DNA of 64,000 nucleotides from Thermoanaerobacterium sp. RBIITD. GTDB taxonomy: Bacteria > Bacillota > Thermoanaerobacteria > Thermoanaerobacterales > Thermoanaerobacteraceae. How positions within the stretch are numbered: position 1 is the stretch's first letter; the number at the start of each line of letters is the position of its first letter. Positions 45,603 through 54,794 of the stretch are shown in pieces. A program made the position numbers and the translations under genes. The notes below the pieces were generated by a model, which saw nothing but the letters and a program-made list of their open reading frames with translations, searched no databases and was not told the origin of the DNA. The stretch covers positions 2,121,411 through 2,185,410 of the forward strand of contig NZ_LT906662.1 in NCBI RefSeq assembly GCF_900205865.1. The letters run 5' to 3'.

Positions 45603-46268
45603 GTGAATACAGTTATAAAGAAGGAAATCGAAGATATAAGCGCTTCATACGATTTACTAGAGGACAGTTTAGAAAACCTCAAGAATAAGATACTGCAAGA
45701 ATATATACCTGATTGCAGCAAAAATGATCAAGTTGAAGAAATACGGAATGCATTACAAATATTAGAACAGGTTAAAAGTCATATGGAAGAACTTGCAAAA
45801 TTGCGAAATTCTTATAATCAAGTATTTGGGAGTTATATTCATAGCAATAATGAAGAGGATAACGAAGAAATTGAAGAGGAGAGCGAAAAAGATATAAAAG
45901 ATGTAGCAGATAGAACGACGTGGAAGAAAGAAAATGAAAATATAAGGATTGAAACGACAAGGCCTGACGGAAGCAGTAGTTATCCTAATATTATTCCAGT
46001 ACATATATTTGAAGAAATTGTTAAAACCATCGTTGATCAATTTGTAAGATATAATAAGGATTATATAAAGACATCGACAATATCTGCATTACTAAATGAT
46101 AAAATTATGCAGGAAACAAATTACAAAAAGTCTCCTAAAACTTTGGTGTACAGCGTTATTAAGGTTATGATAAAAGAAAATATATTAGAAAATAAAGATA
46201 ACTATAAAAGAATGTATGTTTTGAAGGAGAGTCCTGAATATATATTAAGTTGGCTAAAGAATATTTAA
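45603..46268 (+). CDS. Unknown protein D of the operon, coiled-coil, 221 residues
   Basis: GTG start behind GGGGG. Residues ~1-85 predict a coiled coil (DLLEDSLENLKNKILQEY), then a very acidic linker (EEDNEEIEEESEKD), and a C-terminal winged-helix-like part (SAKLLNDKI-type, KSPKTLVYSVIKVMIKENIL). Sits 69 bases after the kinase gene, the widest gap in the run, so it might have its own promoter. Unrecognised. Confidence 0.6.
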   Translation: MNTVIKKEIEDISASYDLLEDSLENLKNKILQEYIPDCSKNDQVEEIRNALQILEQVKSHMEELAKLRNSYNQVFGSYIHSNNEEDNEEIEEESEKDIKDVADRTTWKKENENIRIETTRPDGSSSYPNIIPVHIFEEIVKTIVDQFVRYNKDYIKTSTISALLNDKIMQETNYKKSPKTLVYSVIKVMIKENILENKDNYKRMYVLKESPEYILSWLKNI

Positions 46269-46417
46269 TTGTTTGAATAAACAAGATTATCAGAGGTTAG
46301 ATGATGCTTATTTAAGATACGTGTAGAAGGATGATATATGTATATAAAGGTTGTTTTGACTATTATATTTATATTACCAATATTACCAATGAAATGAACT
46401 ACGGGTGAGATAAAAGC

Positions 46418-46812
46418 ATGATTTCTGCTTCTATAGAAAATATTATTAAGATGTTTGATTGGGACATTATCACCAGAATGTACGGCAGTTCTCACAGTTC
46501 CGTTATAGGATTTTTGTCAAGTGAATGGATTAAAAAGTCATCTGACCATTCTGTGTTGGATGGAGCCCCATCCCATTTTGTCGGCAAGGGAAGAAAAGGG
46601 CAAAAGAATATGCCATAAGTAAAGATATCCCGATTGCATTTGTTTCCATTGAAAAGAGAAAGGCAGATTTAGGGGATACTGTTTTGGACCAATTAAAGAA
46701 AAGAAATGAATATTACCCGTGGGAAACCAGCAGTATTGATTATTGGGTTTGTGGAAGTGATAGAAAGATAATTGAAGGGAACTTGTTGATAAGAAAGATA
46801 AAAAAATCTTAA
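46418..46812 (+). pseudogene. Broken hypothetical gene
   Basis: Frame 2 from 46418 (MISASIENIIKMFDWDIITR) and, after a frameshift near 46590, frame 1 (YAISKDIPIAFVSIEKRKAD, WVCGSDRKIIEG) to TAA 46810-46812. I do not recognise the family. It lies between the large operon and the ADP-ribosylhydrolase gene. Confidence 0.4.
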
Positions 46813-46829
46813 TTAAGGAAGTGTATTTT

Positions 46830-47708
46830 ATGGATAGATATGAACGCATACTCGGAGGGCTTTTTGGCGTTGCGTGCGGGGATGCTCTCGGTGGAACTGT
46901 AGAATTTATGTCTAAGTCTGAAATTAAAAAGAAATATGGATATCTAAAAGATATTATCGGTGGAGGCTGTTGGGACTTGGCACCTGGAGAAGTGACGGAT
47001 GATACAATGATGACTATTGCTGTGGCAGAAGGCATCCTGGATAACCCAGAGAATCCTACCGAAGATATCGGCAAACACTTTATTAAATGGTATGAAAGTA
47101 AACCCAAGGACATTGGCAACATTATCCGAATTGCACTTAGCGAGTATAAACGAAGCAATGACTGGATGAAAACTGCCTACTATGCTCATCAGGCAACAGG
47201 TGGTATGAGTGCTGGAAATGGTTCACTTATGAGGTGCTTGCCAGTTGCGTTATATTATAATGATGTTGAAAAAATGCTGGAGATAACTGCTTCTCAAAGT
47301 GTTCTTACCCATTATGACCAGAAAGCAACGGATGCCTGCCAGTTTTATAATCTGTTAGTTTACCAGTATCTAAATGATAAGGCTAAAATACCACCTATTA
47401 GGGAATATATTGAAAAGTATCCAGAATATAAGCAGGTATTCCAGTTATCAAAAGATGAATTGAAGCCAACGGGATATGTGTTTGATACCTTGATATGTGC
47501 ATTATGGTGTTTTATTAACACTTCTTCCTTCGAGGATGCTGTATGTGAAGCAGCCAACCTTGGAGGAGATGCGGACACTATAGCAGCAATTACAGGAGGA
47601 ATGGCTGGGGTATACTATGGCTATGATGCTATTCCCGATAGGTGGAAGGAAAAGATATTGGTAAAAGACCAGTTAATTTCTATTGCACAACGGATTTTAA
47701 AAGGGTAA
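46830..47708 (+). CDS. ADP-ribosylglycohydrolase (DraG family)
   Basis: 292 residues from ATG 46830 (AAGGAAG nine bases upstream; a GTG at 46821 is too close). GLFGVACGDALGGTVEF, VTDDTMMT and LGGDADTIAAI hold the acidic residues binding two divalent metals in DraG-type hydrolases. They remove ADP-ribose from arginine or other acceptors in proteins or nucleic acids. Immediately after the defence operon; a link with defence is possible but only positional. Confidence 0.88.
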   Translation: MDRYERILGGLFGVACGDALGGTVEFMSKSEIKKKYGYLKDIIGGGCWDLAPGEVTDDTMMTIAVAEGILDNPENPTEDIGKHFIKWYESKPKDIGNIIRIALSEYKRSNDWMKTAYYAHQATGGMSAGNGSLMRCLPVALYYNDVEKMLEITASQSVLTHYDQKATDACQFYNLLVYQYLNDKAKIPPIREYIEKYPEYKQVFQLSKDELKPTGYVFDTLICALWCFINTSSFEDAVCEAANLGGDADTIAAITGGMAGVYYGYDAIPDRWKEKILVKDQLISIAQRILKG

Positions 47709-48023
47709 TTCCGTCTACCAGCCCAGCAAAAGCCATACGATTCAAAGATAAGTTAGACCAGTGGAAGGTTGTTTTATCGTATTTAGGACTTATTGATAAG
47801 CATGGATTAAATGAGGAAAACATTTTAAAACAGTTGCATTCAATGAACATAGAAAAAGGAGCAAATGAATTTTATTATTGGATACACTGATGACCCACAT
47901 TACACCTTGATTGGAGAAATCAAGGGCAATCAGGTAGTTTTAACTAATATAGTAAAAGCAATTGCTTTTAAAGAAATGGATAACTCAGATATTTTTGAAT
48001 TTATCAATGAACAAAGTGATTAG
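47709..48023 (+). pseudogene. Degraded relic downstream of DraG
   Basis: AKAIRFKDKLDQWKVVLSYL in one frame to TGA 47888-47890, then DDPHYTLIGEIKGNQVVLTN in the next frame to TAG 48021-48023. Likely one lost gene with a frameshift. Unrecognised. Confidence 0.4.
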
Positions 48024-48030
48024 GATTAAG

Positions 48031-48078
48031 AAATAAGGCTTTGGGGATAGGGTTGTCTATCTTGCAAGGCCTTATTTT
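48031..48078. terminator. Bidirectional terminator
   Basis: AAATAAGGC/GCCTTATTT stem with a 29-base loop and T-rich flank, closing the DraG-relic unit before the XRE operon. Confidence 0.65.
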
Positions 48079-48130
48079 ATTAGAATCTGGGTATCTCGGA
48101 TTTTACTTTTTCCATGAAAATTCTTTATAT

Positions 48131-48190
48131 GTAATAAAATATTACATAAACACATAAAATATTGACACAAAACTAATATTGATTTAATAT
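48131..48190 (+). promoter_or_regulatory. Promoter and operator of the XRE/ImmA pair
   Basis: TTGACA at 48162-48167 and TAATAT at 48185-48190, spacing 17. Upstream, GTAATA-aaa-TATTAC (48131-48145) is a perfect inverted repeat and half of it (ATATTAC) recurs after the -10, suiting autoregulation by the XRE protein. Confidence 0.6.
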
Positions 48191-48216
48191 AATATTACAA
48201 AAAGGAGGAATTAAAG

Positions 48217-48606
48217 ATGTCAAAGGATATTCCTATTGGATTAAAAATAAAGGATGCTAGAGAGGCAAGGGGATTAAGCCAGATTGAGGTAGTAGAAAGA
48301 CTTGCCGAAAAGGATATTAACATGAGCAGGGAAACATTAAGCAAAATAGAAAACGGCAACAGGACCGTATCGGCCGTGGAGTTAAATGCTCTATGTAAGG
48401 TTTTAAATATAGATATAAATATTCTTTTTGAAGATGAAGAAGACGATGATTTAGTTACACTATTCAGGAAGAAAAATTTTTCAGAGAAAACCGTTGAAGA
48501 AGTGGAGAAACTTCAGGATATGATAAAGATGTTCATTTATCAAAAGAAAATATATAATGGAGAGTTTAAACCACAAAAGAAAAAGCCACTGTGGGAGGAG
48601 TGTTAA
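48217..48606 (+). CDS. XRE-family HTH regulator
   Basis: 129 residues. Clean XRE helix-turn-helix: GLKIKDAREARGLSQIEVVE, MSRETLSKIENGNRTVSAVE. The acidic middle (FEDEEDDDLVT) and C-terminal helix probably contact the partner peptidase. AAAGGAGG before the ATG. Ends three bases before the inferred start of the ImmA gene. Confidence 0.85.
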   Translation: MSKDIPIGLKIKDAREARGLSQIEVVERLAEKDINMSRETLSKIENGNRTVSAVELNALCKVLNIDINILFEDEEDDDLVTLFRKKNFSEKTVEEVEKLQDMIKMFIYQKKIYNGEFKPQKKKPLWEEC

Positions 48607-48608
48607 AA

Positions 48609-49370
48609 TTGCAAAAGAATAATTTGAATCTCCCAGAAGAATCTTTCAGACTGCAAATCAAAGATTTGGCAGAAGATGTGAGAATGAAATTTGCGAGGAA
48701 AGGGCTTTCTGATATATTTGATATTCTTTCAGAGGCTGCATTTTTAATAAGAAAGCCATTGGATACTGACGAGTTATCAGGATTTAGTACCTATTTTGAA
48801 GAGCAGTTTATTGTTTATTTAAACAGTAATTTTACTTTGGGACATGAACGCTATACTGGTGCTCATGAACTATACCATCTTATTTATAATGCTGACATCC
48901 TGAAAAAAGAAAAAATCCTTTTGGATGATGAAAAGCATAAAGCGGAAGATACGAAAGCGGATGTATTTGCTTCCGAATTTTTAATGCCTGAGGACTATGT
49001 GAAAGAAGTATTTTATAAAATTGTTAATGTAGATAAAAGTAATGTCTTGCCAAGGCATATCATTAGAATGCACAATTATTTTAAAGTAAGTTATAAGGCT
49101 ATGTTAAAAAGGCTTATCCAACTTGATTTATGCTCTATTGACAAATATGAGGAACTTGTAGATATTTGTTCATTAGAGAAAGCAGAGATGCTCCAATCTT
49201 TAACCAGACGGGAAGGTTACAGTATAGACTTGATAACTCCATCAAAAGAAACATATGTACCAAAAGAATATATCGAGTTTGTAAAAACCAACTACGAAAG
49301 AGGGAATATCTCGTACAAGAACATGAAAACCAGCCTTGAATTTATCGGACTTACTCCTGAACAATTCTGA
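48609..49370 (+). CDS. ImmA/IrrE-family metallopeptidase, second
   Basis: 253 residues from TTG 48609, chosen because GGGAGGAG lies 8 bases upstream; GTG 48591 or 48600 are alternatives. Zinc motif HELYH (H86, E87, H90), then KADVFASEFLMP. Pairs with the XRE regulator upstream as an induced repressor-cleavage switch like ImmR/ImmA. No integrase or excision genes accompany it here, so its regulated target is unclear. Confidence 0.82.
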   Translation: MQKNNLNLPEESFRLQIKDLAEDVRMKFARKGLSDIFDILSEAAFLIRKPLDTDELSGFSTYFEEQFIVYLNSNFTLGHERYTGAHELYHLIYNADILKKEKILLDDEKHKAEDTKADVFASEFLMPEDYVKEVFYKIVNVDKSNVLPRHIIRMHNYFKVSYKAMLKRLIQLDLCSIDKYEELVDICSLEKAEMLQSLTRREGYSIDLITPSKETYVPKEYIEFVKTNYERGNISYKNMKTSLEFIGLTPEQF

Positions 49371-49483
49371 TATGAGTACCCCTTGGAAGAGGAGTATAGC
49401 AAAAACATTAATAAATCAAGGGTATGAGTCAAATTTATTAACAAAGCTTTTGACGATACCTAAATAAAGAAGGAGGGGTTATT

Positions 49484-49911
49484 ATGTATCCTAATTATCG
49501 AATTTCTGTTGAAATCATTTTGTTGCATGAGGGAAAGATTCTTTTGACAAAACGTGCAGAACATTGCAAGGTTGCTCCGAATGTTTGGAATGTCCCCGCA
49601 GGGAAAGTAAAATATGATGAAATTCCTGTTCAAGGTTTGTATCGAGAAGCAAAAGAGGAAATCAATTTGGATGTGGAATTGTTGGAAGAGCTATTAGTTA
49701 GGAATTTAAAAAGTAAAAGTGGAGATGAAGATATCTACCGAGTTGTGTTTACGTATCTTGTTAAACCTAAAAGCGTTATATTTCTTCGCTCAAACTGAAT
49801 GATGAACACTCCGAGTTAGCTTGGATTACCAAAGAAGAACTCAATAATCCAAGATATGAAACGCTTCACGCTGATATACTAAACATTCTTTTAACGAAAG
49901 CGATTAAGTAA
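49484..49911 (+). pseudogene. Nudix hydrolase, one frameshift
   Basis: Nudix box GKVKYDEIPVQGLYREAKEE followed by INLD is intact in the first frame (to TGA at 49796-49798). The C-terminal part (LKLNDEHSELAWITKEEL, to TAA at 49909) continues in another frame, so one indel near 49780 splits it. Nudix proteins hydrolyse nucleoside-diphosphate-linked compounds. AAGGAGGGG upstream. Confidence 0.8.
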
Positions 49912-50008
49912 AGATGAATTTTTTTCATTTATTCTTCTCACCATGCGAAAAAAGTGGTTCTATTTGAGGAAGAATAAGGGAAAAGGATTAAAGATCAAGT
50001 ACACACGG

Positions 50009-50255
50009 AGTAACAAATGGATAAGTGATAAGGCCTCGAAAAATTCGGGATTTACGCCACTTATCCTTTTTTTCCTTTTATCCCTGACACTGCACCTTTG
50101 GAACAACTTTTTTCACACAAATTAGAGTAGTATCTGGGAATTTATAAGAGAAATAATACTGCTTCGCGGAAAAACTTTATTACCTCCCAGAAAATCCTAT
50201 GTAGATTTTGTGCAGGTTGGAGAGATGGGGAATGGAAAGAGTATTTTAAGTTAAC
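50009..50255. repeat. Noncoding repeat, copy 1
   Basis: Roughly 245 bases sharing long blocks with 58655-58893, for instance TTTGGAACAACTTTTTTCAC and GAGAAATAATACTGCTTC. It holds a palindromic start (AAGTGATAAGG with CCACTTATCC). No gene inside; looks like a small noncoding mobile repeat. A partial third relative is near 59850-59960. Confidence 0.5.
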
Positions 50256-50257
50256 AA

Positions 50258-50320
50258 TTGGAATTTTACAAAAGATATGGTTTCTACAAAGGAAGGACAA
50301 TTCTAGAGCAGAAAAATTAG
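50258..50320 (+). pseudogene. GNAT 3'-end fragment
   Basis: LEFYKRYGFYKGRTILEQ and a TAG stop: the last ~20 residues of the GNAT gene at 54795-55256 (LEFYKRYGFYKRRTILEQ). Nothing of the rest. Joined directly to the noncoding repeat. Confidence 0.7.
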
Positions 50321-50748
50321 TAATTTTTATTGCAAAATTTTTTTAAGTAAACTAATATTCTCTATATCTATTTAAGACGGCTTGATTTTGCACTAGGACG
50401 TTAATACTATAAACATATTTACTTTTATTATGAAAAGATGGGGAAAGTTGATACATTGGCAAACATTCTGGTCATAAAATTTTTATAAGGTGACAATATT
50501 GTAAAAGGTATATTGTGGGGAGGTTGTAAGCTTTTAATAAGGTAAATGGTATTAGTTTTGGCAGATTTAAAGATTATTCAATGAGGAAAGGGATGTATTA
50601 TGAGACTAAACTTCAAAGAGAATGGGTGTACAACACTGTTAGTGATCCATTTATAGAATTGTTTGGAATACATATAAAAATAAGTTTTATGCTGAGGGTT
50701 TTAATGTATAATAAAGATATTATTATAGAGAAATGAAAGGGGATCTAC
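50321..50748. other. Gene-free stretch
   Basis: AT-rich, no gene. GGGGAGG at 50517 and GAGGAAAGGG near 50583 resemble ribosome sites but the following frames are short. Confidence 0.35.
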
Positions 50749-51392
50749 ATGGATATATTTAAAACCTTTTACAAAGCACGGGATGATGAAAATGCTGCAA
50801 AAATGTCGGCATACATGAAAAATAAATTTTCTTTTTTGGGTATACCAAAGCCAATGAGGACAAAACTCTCCAAGAATTTTATAAATCAAAAGAAAATGGA
50901 GGGAAAAATTGACTGGCAGTTTATATTCGAATGCTATGGTATGCCAGAAAGAGAATTTCACTATTTAGCATTGGATTATTTAAATGCTGTAAAAGATTTT
51001 CTAATCCCTGAAACGTTGATAATATAGAGAAACTTGTAGTTACAAATTTCTGGTGGGATAGTACAGATTGTCTCGATGCGATTGTAGGACATCTCTGTTT
51101 AAAATATCCTGAATTAAAAGATAGTATTATACTAAAATGGATTAACAGCAGAAATATATGGTTAAAGAGGATATCTATTGATTTTCAGTTGCAATATAAG
51201 GAGAAAACTGACACCAACATTTTAAGTCAGGCGATACTTAAAAATTGCGATACAGGGGAGTTTTTCATAAACAAAGCTATCGGTTGGGCGTTAAGACAAT
51301 ATTCAAAAACAGATAAGGAGTGGGTAAAACAGTTTATTGCCAATAATAAATTGCATCCTTTAAGTGTAAAAGAAGCAAGCAAATATCTCTAA
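50749..51392 (+). pseudogene. AlkD-type DNA alkylation repair protein, one frameshift
   Basis: The first 92 codons (FYKARDDENAAKMSAYMKN, FSFLGIPKPMRTKLSK) match the N-terminus of AlkD HEAT-repeat glycosylases; after a lost base near 51018 the second frame gives FWWDSTDCLDAIVGH, INSRNIWLKRISIDFQLQYK, GWALRQYSKTDKEWV, ending at 51392. AlkD removes 3-methyladenine and 7-methylguanine. A single base restores the frame. Confidence 0.85.
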
Positions 51393-51536
51393 GTTTTGAC
51401 AAAAATAGTTTTATGAACAATAAATAGGCTTATTTTTGAAAAATTTTGATCGCATTCCAATGAAAAATCACTACGCAGTTACTATGAGTTTTGTTTTTTC
51501 TACCTCCTATAGACTATATATGCAATTAAATGATAG

Positions 51537-51595
51537 CATAGCATTAAAAGCAGGATTTAGAAAGGATAGGCGGATATATTGGATAAACTAAATTA
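51537..51595 (+). pseudogene. Nudix-GNAT 3'-end fragment
   Basis: ALKAGFRKDRR with nearly identical DNA to the last ~55 bases of the gene at 55886-57001. It sits immediately before the ribosome site of the LUD gene. Confidence 0.65.
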
Positions 51596-51607
51596 GGAGG
51601 AATTTGT

Positions 51608-52249
51608 ATGGAGGAAAACGTTGAATGGTATATAGATAAGAAAATTGAAAGAACAATAGAAGGTCTAAGAAAACGCAACATGGAAGGATATTTTGTTAAT
51701 GATGAAGTAGAATTGATAGAATTATTAACAAAACTTATTCCTCAAAACTCTTTAGTAGGTGTAGGGGATTCTATGACGCTTTTTGAGACAGGAGTAATAG
51801 ATTTTCTTCGTAAAGGCAATTTTATTTTTCTTGACAAATATAGAGATGGTATAACGAGTGAAGAAAAAAGAGAGATTTATATAAAAAATTTTTCTGCTGA
51901 CATCTTTATTTGCAGCACAAATGCTTTAACTGAAAGTGGTGAACATTATAATATTGATGGTAATGGAAGTAGAGTAGCACCTATGCTATATGGACCTAAG
52001 AATGTTATATTAGTTGTAGGCATAAATAAAATAGTTCGCGATATTGAGGAAGCGGAAAAAAGAGTTAGACAATATGCTGCTCCAATCGATGCAAAAAGAT
52101 TGGGAAAAGATACACCTTATACTACTTTAGGTTACTGCATAGATTGTAAAAGCCCATATAGAATATGCAATGATTTTGTAGTGATTAAGGGTCAATTTAT
52201 AAAAGGCAGGATAAAGGTAATTATTGTTAGAAAACAATTGGGATATTAG
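51608..52249 (+). CDS. LUD-domain (LutC/YkgG-like) protein
   Basis: 213 residues. RTIEGLRKRNMEGYFVND, LVGVGDSMTLFETGV, DIFICSTNALTESG and KNVILVVGINKIVRD are the LUD core, and CIDCKSPYRICND gives three cysteines near the end. LutC acts in an iron-sulfur lactate-oxidising complex, but lutA/lutB are absent here, so this stand-alone type has an unknown role. AGGAGGAA just before the ATG. Confidence 0.8.
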   Translation: MEENVEWYIDKKIERTIEGLRKRNMEGYFVNDEVELIELLTKLIPQNSLVGVGDSMTLFETGVIDFLRKGNFIFLDKYRDGITSEEKREIYIKNFSADIFICSTNALTESGEHYNIDGNGSRVAPMLYGPKNVILVVGINKIVRDIEEAEKRVRQYAAPIDAKRLGKDTPYTTLGYCIDCKSPYRICNDFVVIKGQFIKGRIKVIIVRKQLGY

Positions 52250-52291
52250 CAATTTGGTTTATAACAGTGCATTCATAATTAGCGTGCAAAT

Positions 52292-52397
52292 CAGATTGAT
52301 GGAAAAGAACTAAATGTTAATAGAGGGTTGGGTAATGGTGATTTTGGGTTTAGAATATTTAATCGGCCAGAAATATCAGTAATTATACTCAAATTAA
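52292..52397 (+). pseudogene. Metallophosphoesterase 3'-end fragment
   Basis: QIDGKELNVNRGLGN and FGFRIFNRPEISVIIL: the last ~35 codons of a close relative of 27056-27928, with similar DNA. The upstream part is missing. Confidence 0.75.
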
Positions 52398-52403
52398 TTA
52401 CTT

Positions 52404-52553
52404 TACAGTATGCTTACCTTTCAAAAACGAATTTGGCTTTCTTGATGATGCGTTTGAGCACCCACATAAACATGATGAATATGTTTTAAAATCAAAATGG
52501 AGTTTGCATCATGAATTGAGGGATGCATATAGAAAGGTTTGTTGGCGTAAATG
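52404..52553 (+). pseudogene. Unidentified 3'-end fragment
   Basis: LPFKNEFGFLDDAFEHPHKH and SKWSLHHELRDAYRKVCW to a TGA stop. Looks like the end of a protein, but I do not know which family. It follows the phosphoesterase tail directly. Confidence 0.35.
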
Positions 52554-52679
52554 ATATAAATAAGAGCATGATGGCTATTTATACATCTATATTTAAATGT
52601 TTTATGATAAAATTATAAATATGAAAAGCATTATTATTCCAAAAGGTTTATAAACATTCTTCAGTTGGGAGATGAGTAA

Positions 52680-53144
52680 ATGTTTAGAGAAATGAGAAGG
52701 CAAGATAGAAGAATGGATAATGAAGAAGCAATTGAATTATTAAAAAAGTGCCAATATGGAGTTTTATCTACAGTAGGTATAGATGGCTATGCATATAGGG
52801 TGCCGTTAAGCTATGTATACTTAAACAATAGCATATATTTTCATTGTGCATCAGTAGGTTACAAATTAGATAATATAAAAAATAATAACAAAGTGTCATT
52901 TTGTATTGTAGGGGAAGTAGAGCCTGTGCCGGAAAAGTTTACTACAAAATATGAAAGTGTAATACTATTTTGCAAGGCTTCAGAAGTTAATGGTGATGAA
53001 AAATACTCGGCTCTTATAGCAATATTAGAGAAATATGCAGACAAGTATATGGACAAAGGAAAAGAATATATAAAAAGTGCCGGTGAAAAAGTAAAAATTA
53101 TAAAAATATCTATTGACTATATTGAGGGAAAGACGAATAGATGA
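52680..53144 (+). CDS. NimA-like pyridoxamine 5'-phosphate oxidase family flavoprotein
   Basis: 154 residues. MRRQDRRMDNEEAIELLKKC with YGVLSTVGIDGYAYRVPLSY and YFHCASVGYKLDNIK is the pattern of NimA-type FMN-binding split barrels, associated with reduction of 5-nitroimidazoles and other compounds. TTGGGAG precedes the ATG. Soluble; single gene. Confidence 0.85.
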   Translation: MFREMRRQDRRMDNEEAIELLKKCQYGVLSTVGIDGYAYRVPLSYVYLNNSIYFHCASVGYKLDNIKNNNKVSFCIVGEVEPVPEKFTTKYESVILFCKASEVNGDEKYSALIAILEKYADKYMDKGKEYIKSAGEKVKIIKISIDYIEGKTNR

Positions 53145-53238
53145 AAATTAGTTTTAAATTATAAATCATGGTAAAATTTTTACTTTATGCAATTATGATA
53201 CTGCGGTTTTGTTAATTAATTTAGAGAGGGGAAAACTC

Positions 53239-54081
53239 ATGAAATTTATAATATTAGGAAGTGGAGGATGTACTGCATTACCCAGGCCGTTGTGTAAATG
53301 CAAAATTTGTAAAGAGGCAAGAGAAAAAGGTAAATCTTATTCAAGATTTGGTTGCAGTTTGTTTTTGGACGATTTAAAATTATTAGTAGATACACCTGAA
53401 GATATAGTTCATGCGTTAAATTATGCTGGTATTCAGCAAGTTAATTCTGTTTTGTTTAGTCATATGGATCCTGACCACACACTTGGCATGAGAGTCTTTG
53501 AACATATGCGTCTTGATTGGCTTCAAATTTCAGAAGGGAAAGAATGTACAAATCCAATAGATGTTTTTGCTATGGAACATGTCATGTCTGATGTAAATTC
53601 TATAGGCTCAAAATTTGGTTCTTATTTAGATTATTATGAAAATATCAGAAATATTATAAAAAGAAAAGTTGTATCAGATTTTGTTTATTTAGATGATATA
53701 AAAATAGCGTTTATTAAGGCCAATTCAGCGACCGTATTTGTATTTGAGCAAGGGAAAAGAAAAGCTATCTATGCTCCATGTGATGTAAAACCGTTTCCTA
53801 ATAATGACATTTTCACAGACACAGATATTATGATAATTGGGAATACCGTCATTGGTGAAATTTTAAAAGATGGTTTTATTTTAGAAGAAAATAATAGTCT
53901 TAGAAATGAATTGTTTAGCATGAATGAAATTGAGCAGCTTAAAAATGATTATGGCATCAAAAAGGTTATTATCACCCATATAGAAGAAGACTGGGGCAAG
54001 TCATATGACGATTATTTGGAATTACAAAAGCAATACAAAGACATTGTGTTTGCTTATGATGGAATGACTTTTGAAGTATAG
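53239..54081 (+). CDS. PhnP-like metallo-beta-lactamase-fold hydrolase
   Basis: 280 residues from ATG 53239 (GAGAGGGG upstream, better than TTG 53209). ILGSGGCTALPRPLCKCKIC is the PhnP-type start with a cysteine cluster; LFSHMDPDHTLGMR is the metal site HxxxDH, and IITHIEEDW carries a later His. PhnP is a phosphodiesterase acting on 1,2-cyclic ribose phosphates. No phn genes nearby, so the substrate is uncertain. A piece of a related 3' end is at 57075-57157. Confidence 0.8.
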   Translation: MKFIILGSGGCTALPRPLCKCKICKEAREKGKSYSRFGCSLFLDDLKLLVDTPEDIVHALNYAGIQQVNSVLFSHMDPDHTLGMRVFEHMRLDWLQISEGKECTNPIDVFAMEHVMSDVNSIGSKFGSYLDYYENIRNIIKRKVVSDFVYLDDIKIAFIKANSATVFVFEQGKRKAIYAPCDVKPFPNNDIFTDTDIMIIGNTVIGEILKDGFILEENNSLRNELFSMNEIEQLKNDYGIKKVIITHIEEDWGKSYDDYLELQKQYKDIVFAYDGMTFEV

Positions 54082-54107
54082 ATTTAATTTTATGGAGGAT
54101 TAATTAC

Positions 54108-54722
54108 ATGAAGGATATATTAGAAGATGTTAAAGAATATTTGATAAAAAAGTATAATTGCCATTCAATAATATTATATGGTTCTTATGCTAATGGAGAT
54201 TTTACAGAAGAAAGTGATATAGATTTAATATGCTTTTGCGACAACCCTCATGCAGAGAATGACACATCTATAATTAGCGGTAGACAGCTAGATGCCTGGA
54301 TTTATGAAACAAGTATGATGGATAACTTTATTCAGTTTCTTCATATTAGAGATGGCAAGATACTTTTAGATAAAAGAAATAAGTGCGATAATTTTCTTAA
54401 AGAAATAGATAAGCAGTTTAAAAAAGGGCCTGAACAATTGACAGCAGAGAAAAAATATTTTCTAAAAAATTGGCTTGCCAAGATGCTCAATAGAGCACAA
54501 AAAGGAGATATAGAAGGTAATTTTAGATATCATTGGTTACTTGTAGATTCATTAGAAATTTACTTTAATATCAAAGGTTTATGGTATTTGGGACCAAAGA
54601 AATCTTTAAAATGGCTATATGAAAATGATAGGGATGCATACAATGTGTTTGATAATGCATTAAAAGTCAATGCAGATATTGCTGATGTGGAAAAGTTAGT
54701 TGAATTCATAAGGACATTATAA
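54108..54722 (+). CDS. Nucleotidyltransferase-fold protein with C-terminal helical domain
   Basis: 204 residues. ILYGSYANGDFTEESDIDL has the GS and D-x-D signature of the DNA polymerase beta superfamily, with D and D probably metal-binding; the C-terminal half (WLAKMLNRAQKGDIEGNFR, DAYNVFDNAL) is helical, as in aminoglycoside nucleotidyltransferases and HEPN-fused forms. May transfer a nucleotide to a drug or a protein. GGAGG before ATG. Confidence 0.8.
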   Translation: MKDILEDVKEYLIKKYNCHSIILYGSYANGDFTEESDIDLICFCDNPHAENDTSIISGRQLDAWIYETSMMDNFIQFLHIRDGKILLDKRNKCDNFLKEIDKQFKKGPEQLTAEKKYFLKNWLAKMLNRAQKGDIEGNFRYHWLLVDSLEIYFNIKGLWYLGPKKSLKWLYENDRDAYNVFDNALKVNADIADVEKLVEFIRTL

Positions 54723-54794
54723 AAATTATCAAGGCATATGTTTATTTGGATGCAAAATAACTCTATTTAACATAGTAAAAACGAGGGATTGTAT

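Noticed and set aside
28337-46268. Classical BREX or DISARM
   Set aside because: No PglZ, BrxL, DrmA/DrmB-type proteins recognised; HerA, kinase and HsdS content differ.
46538-47158. 206-codon minus-strand ORF opposite the DraG gene
   Set aside because: Antisense shadow of a well-conserved gene; no recognisable domain.
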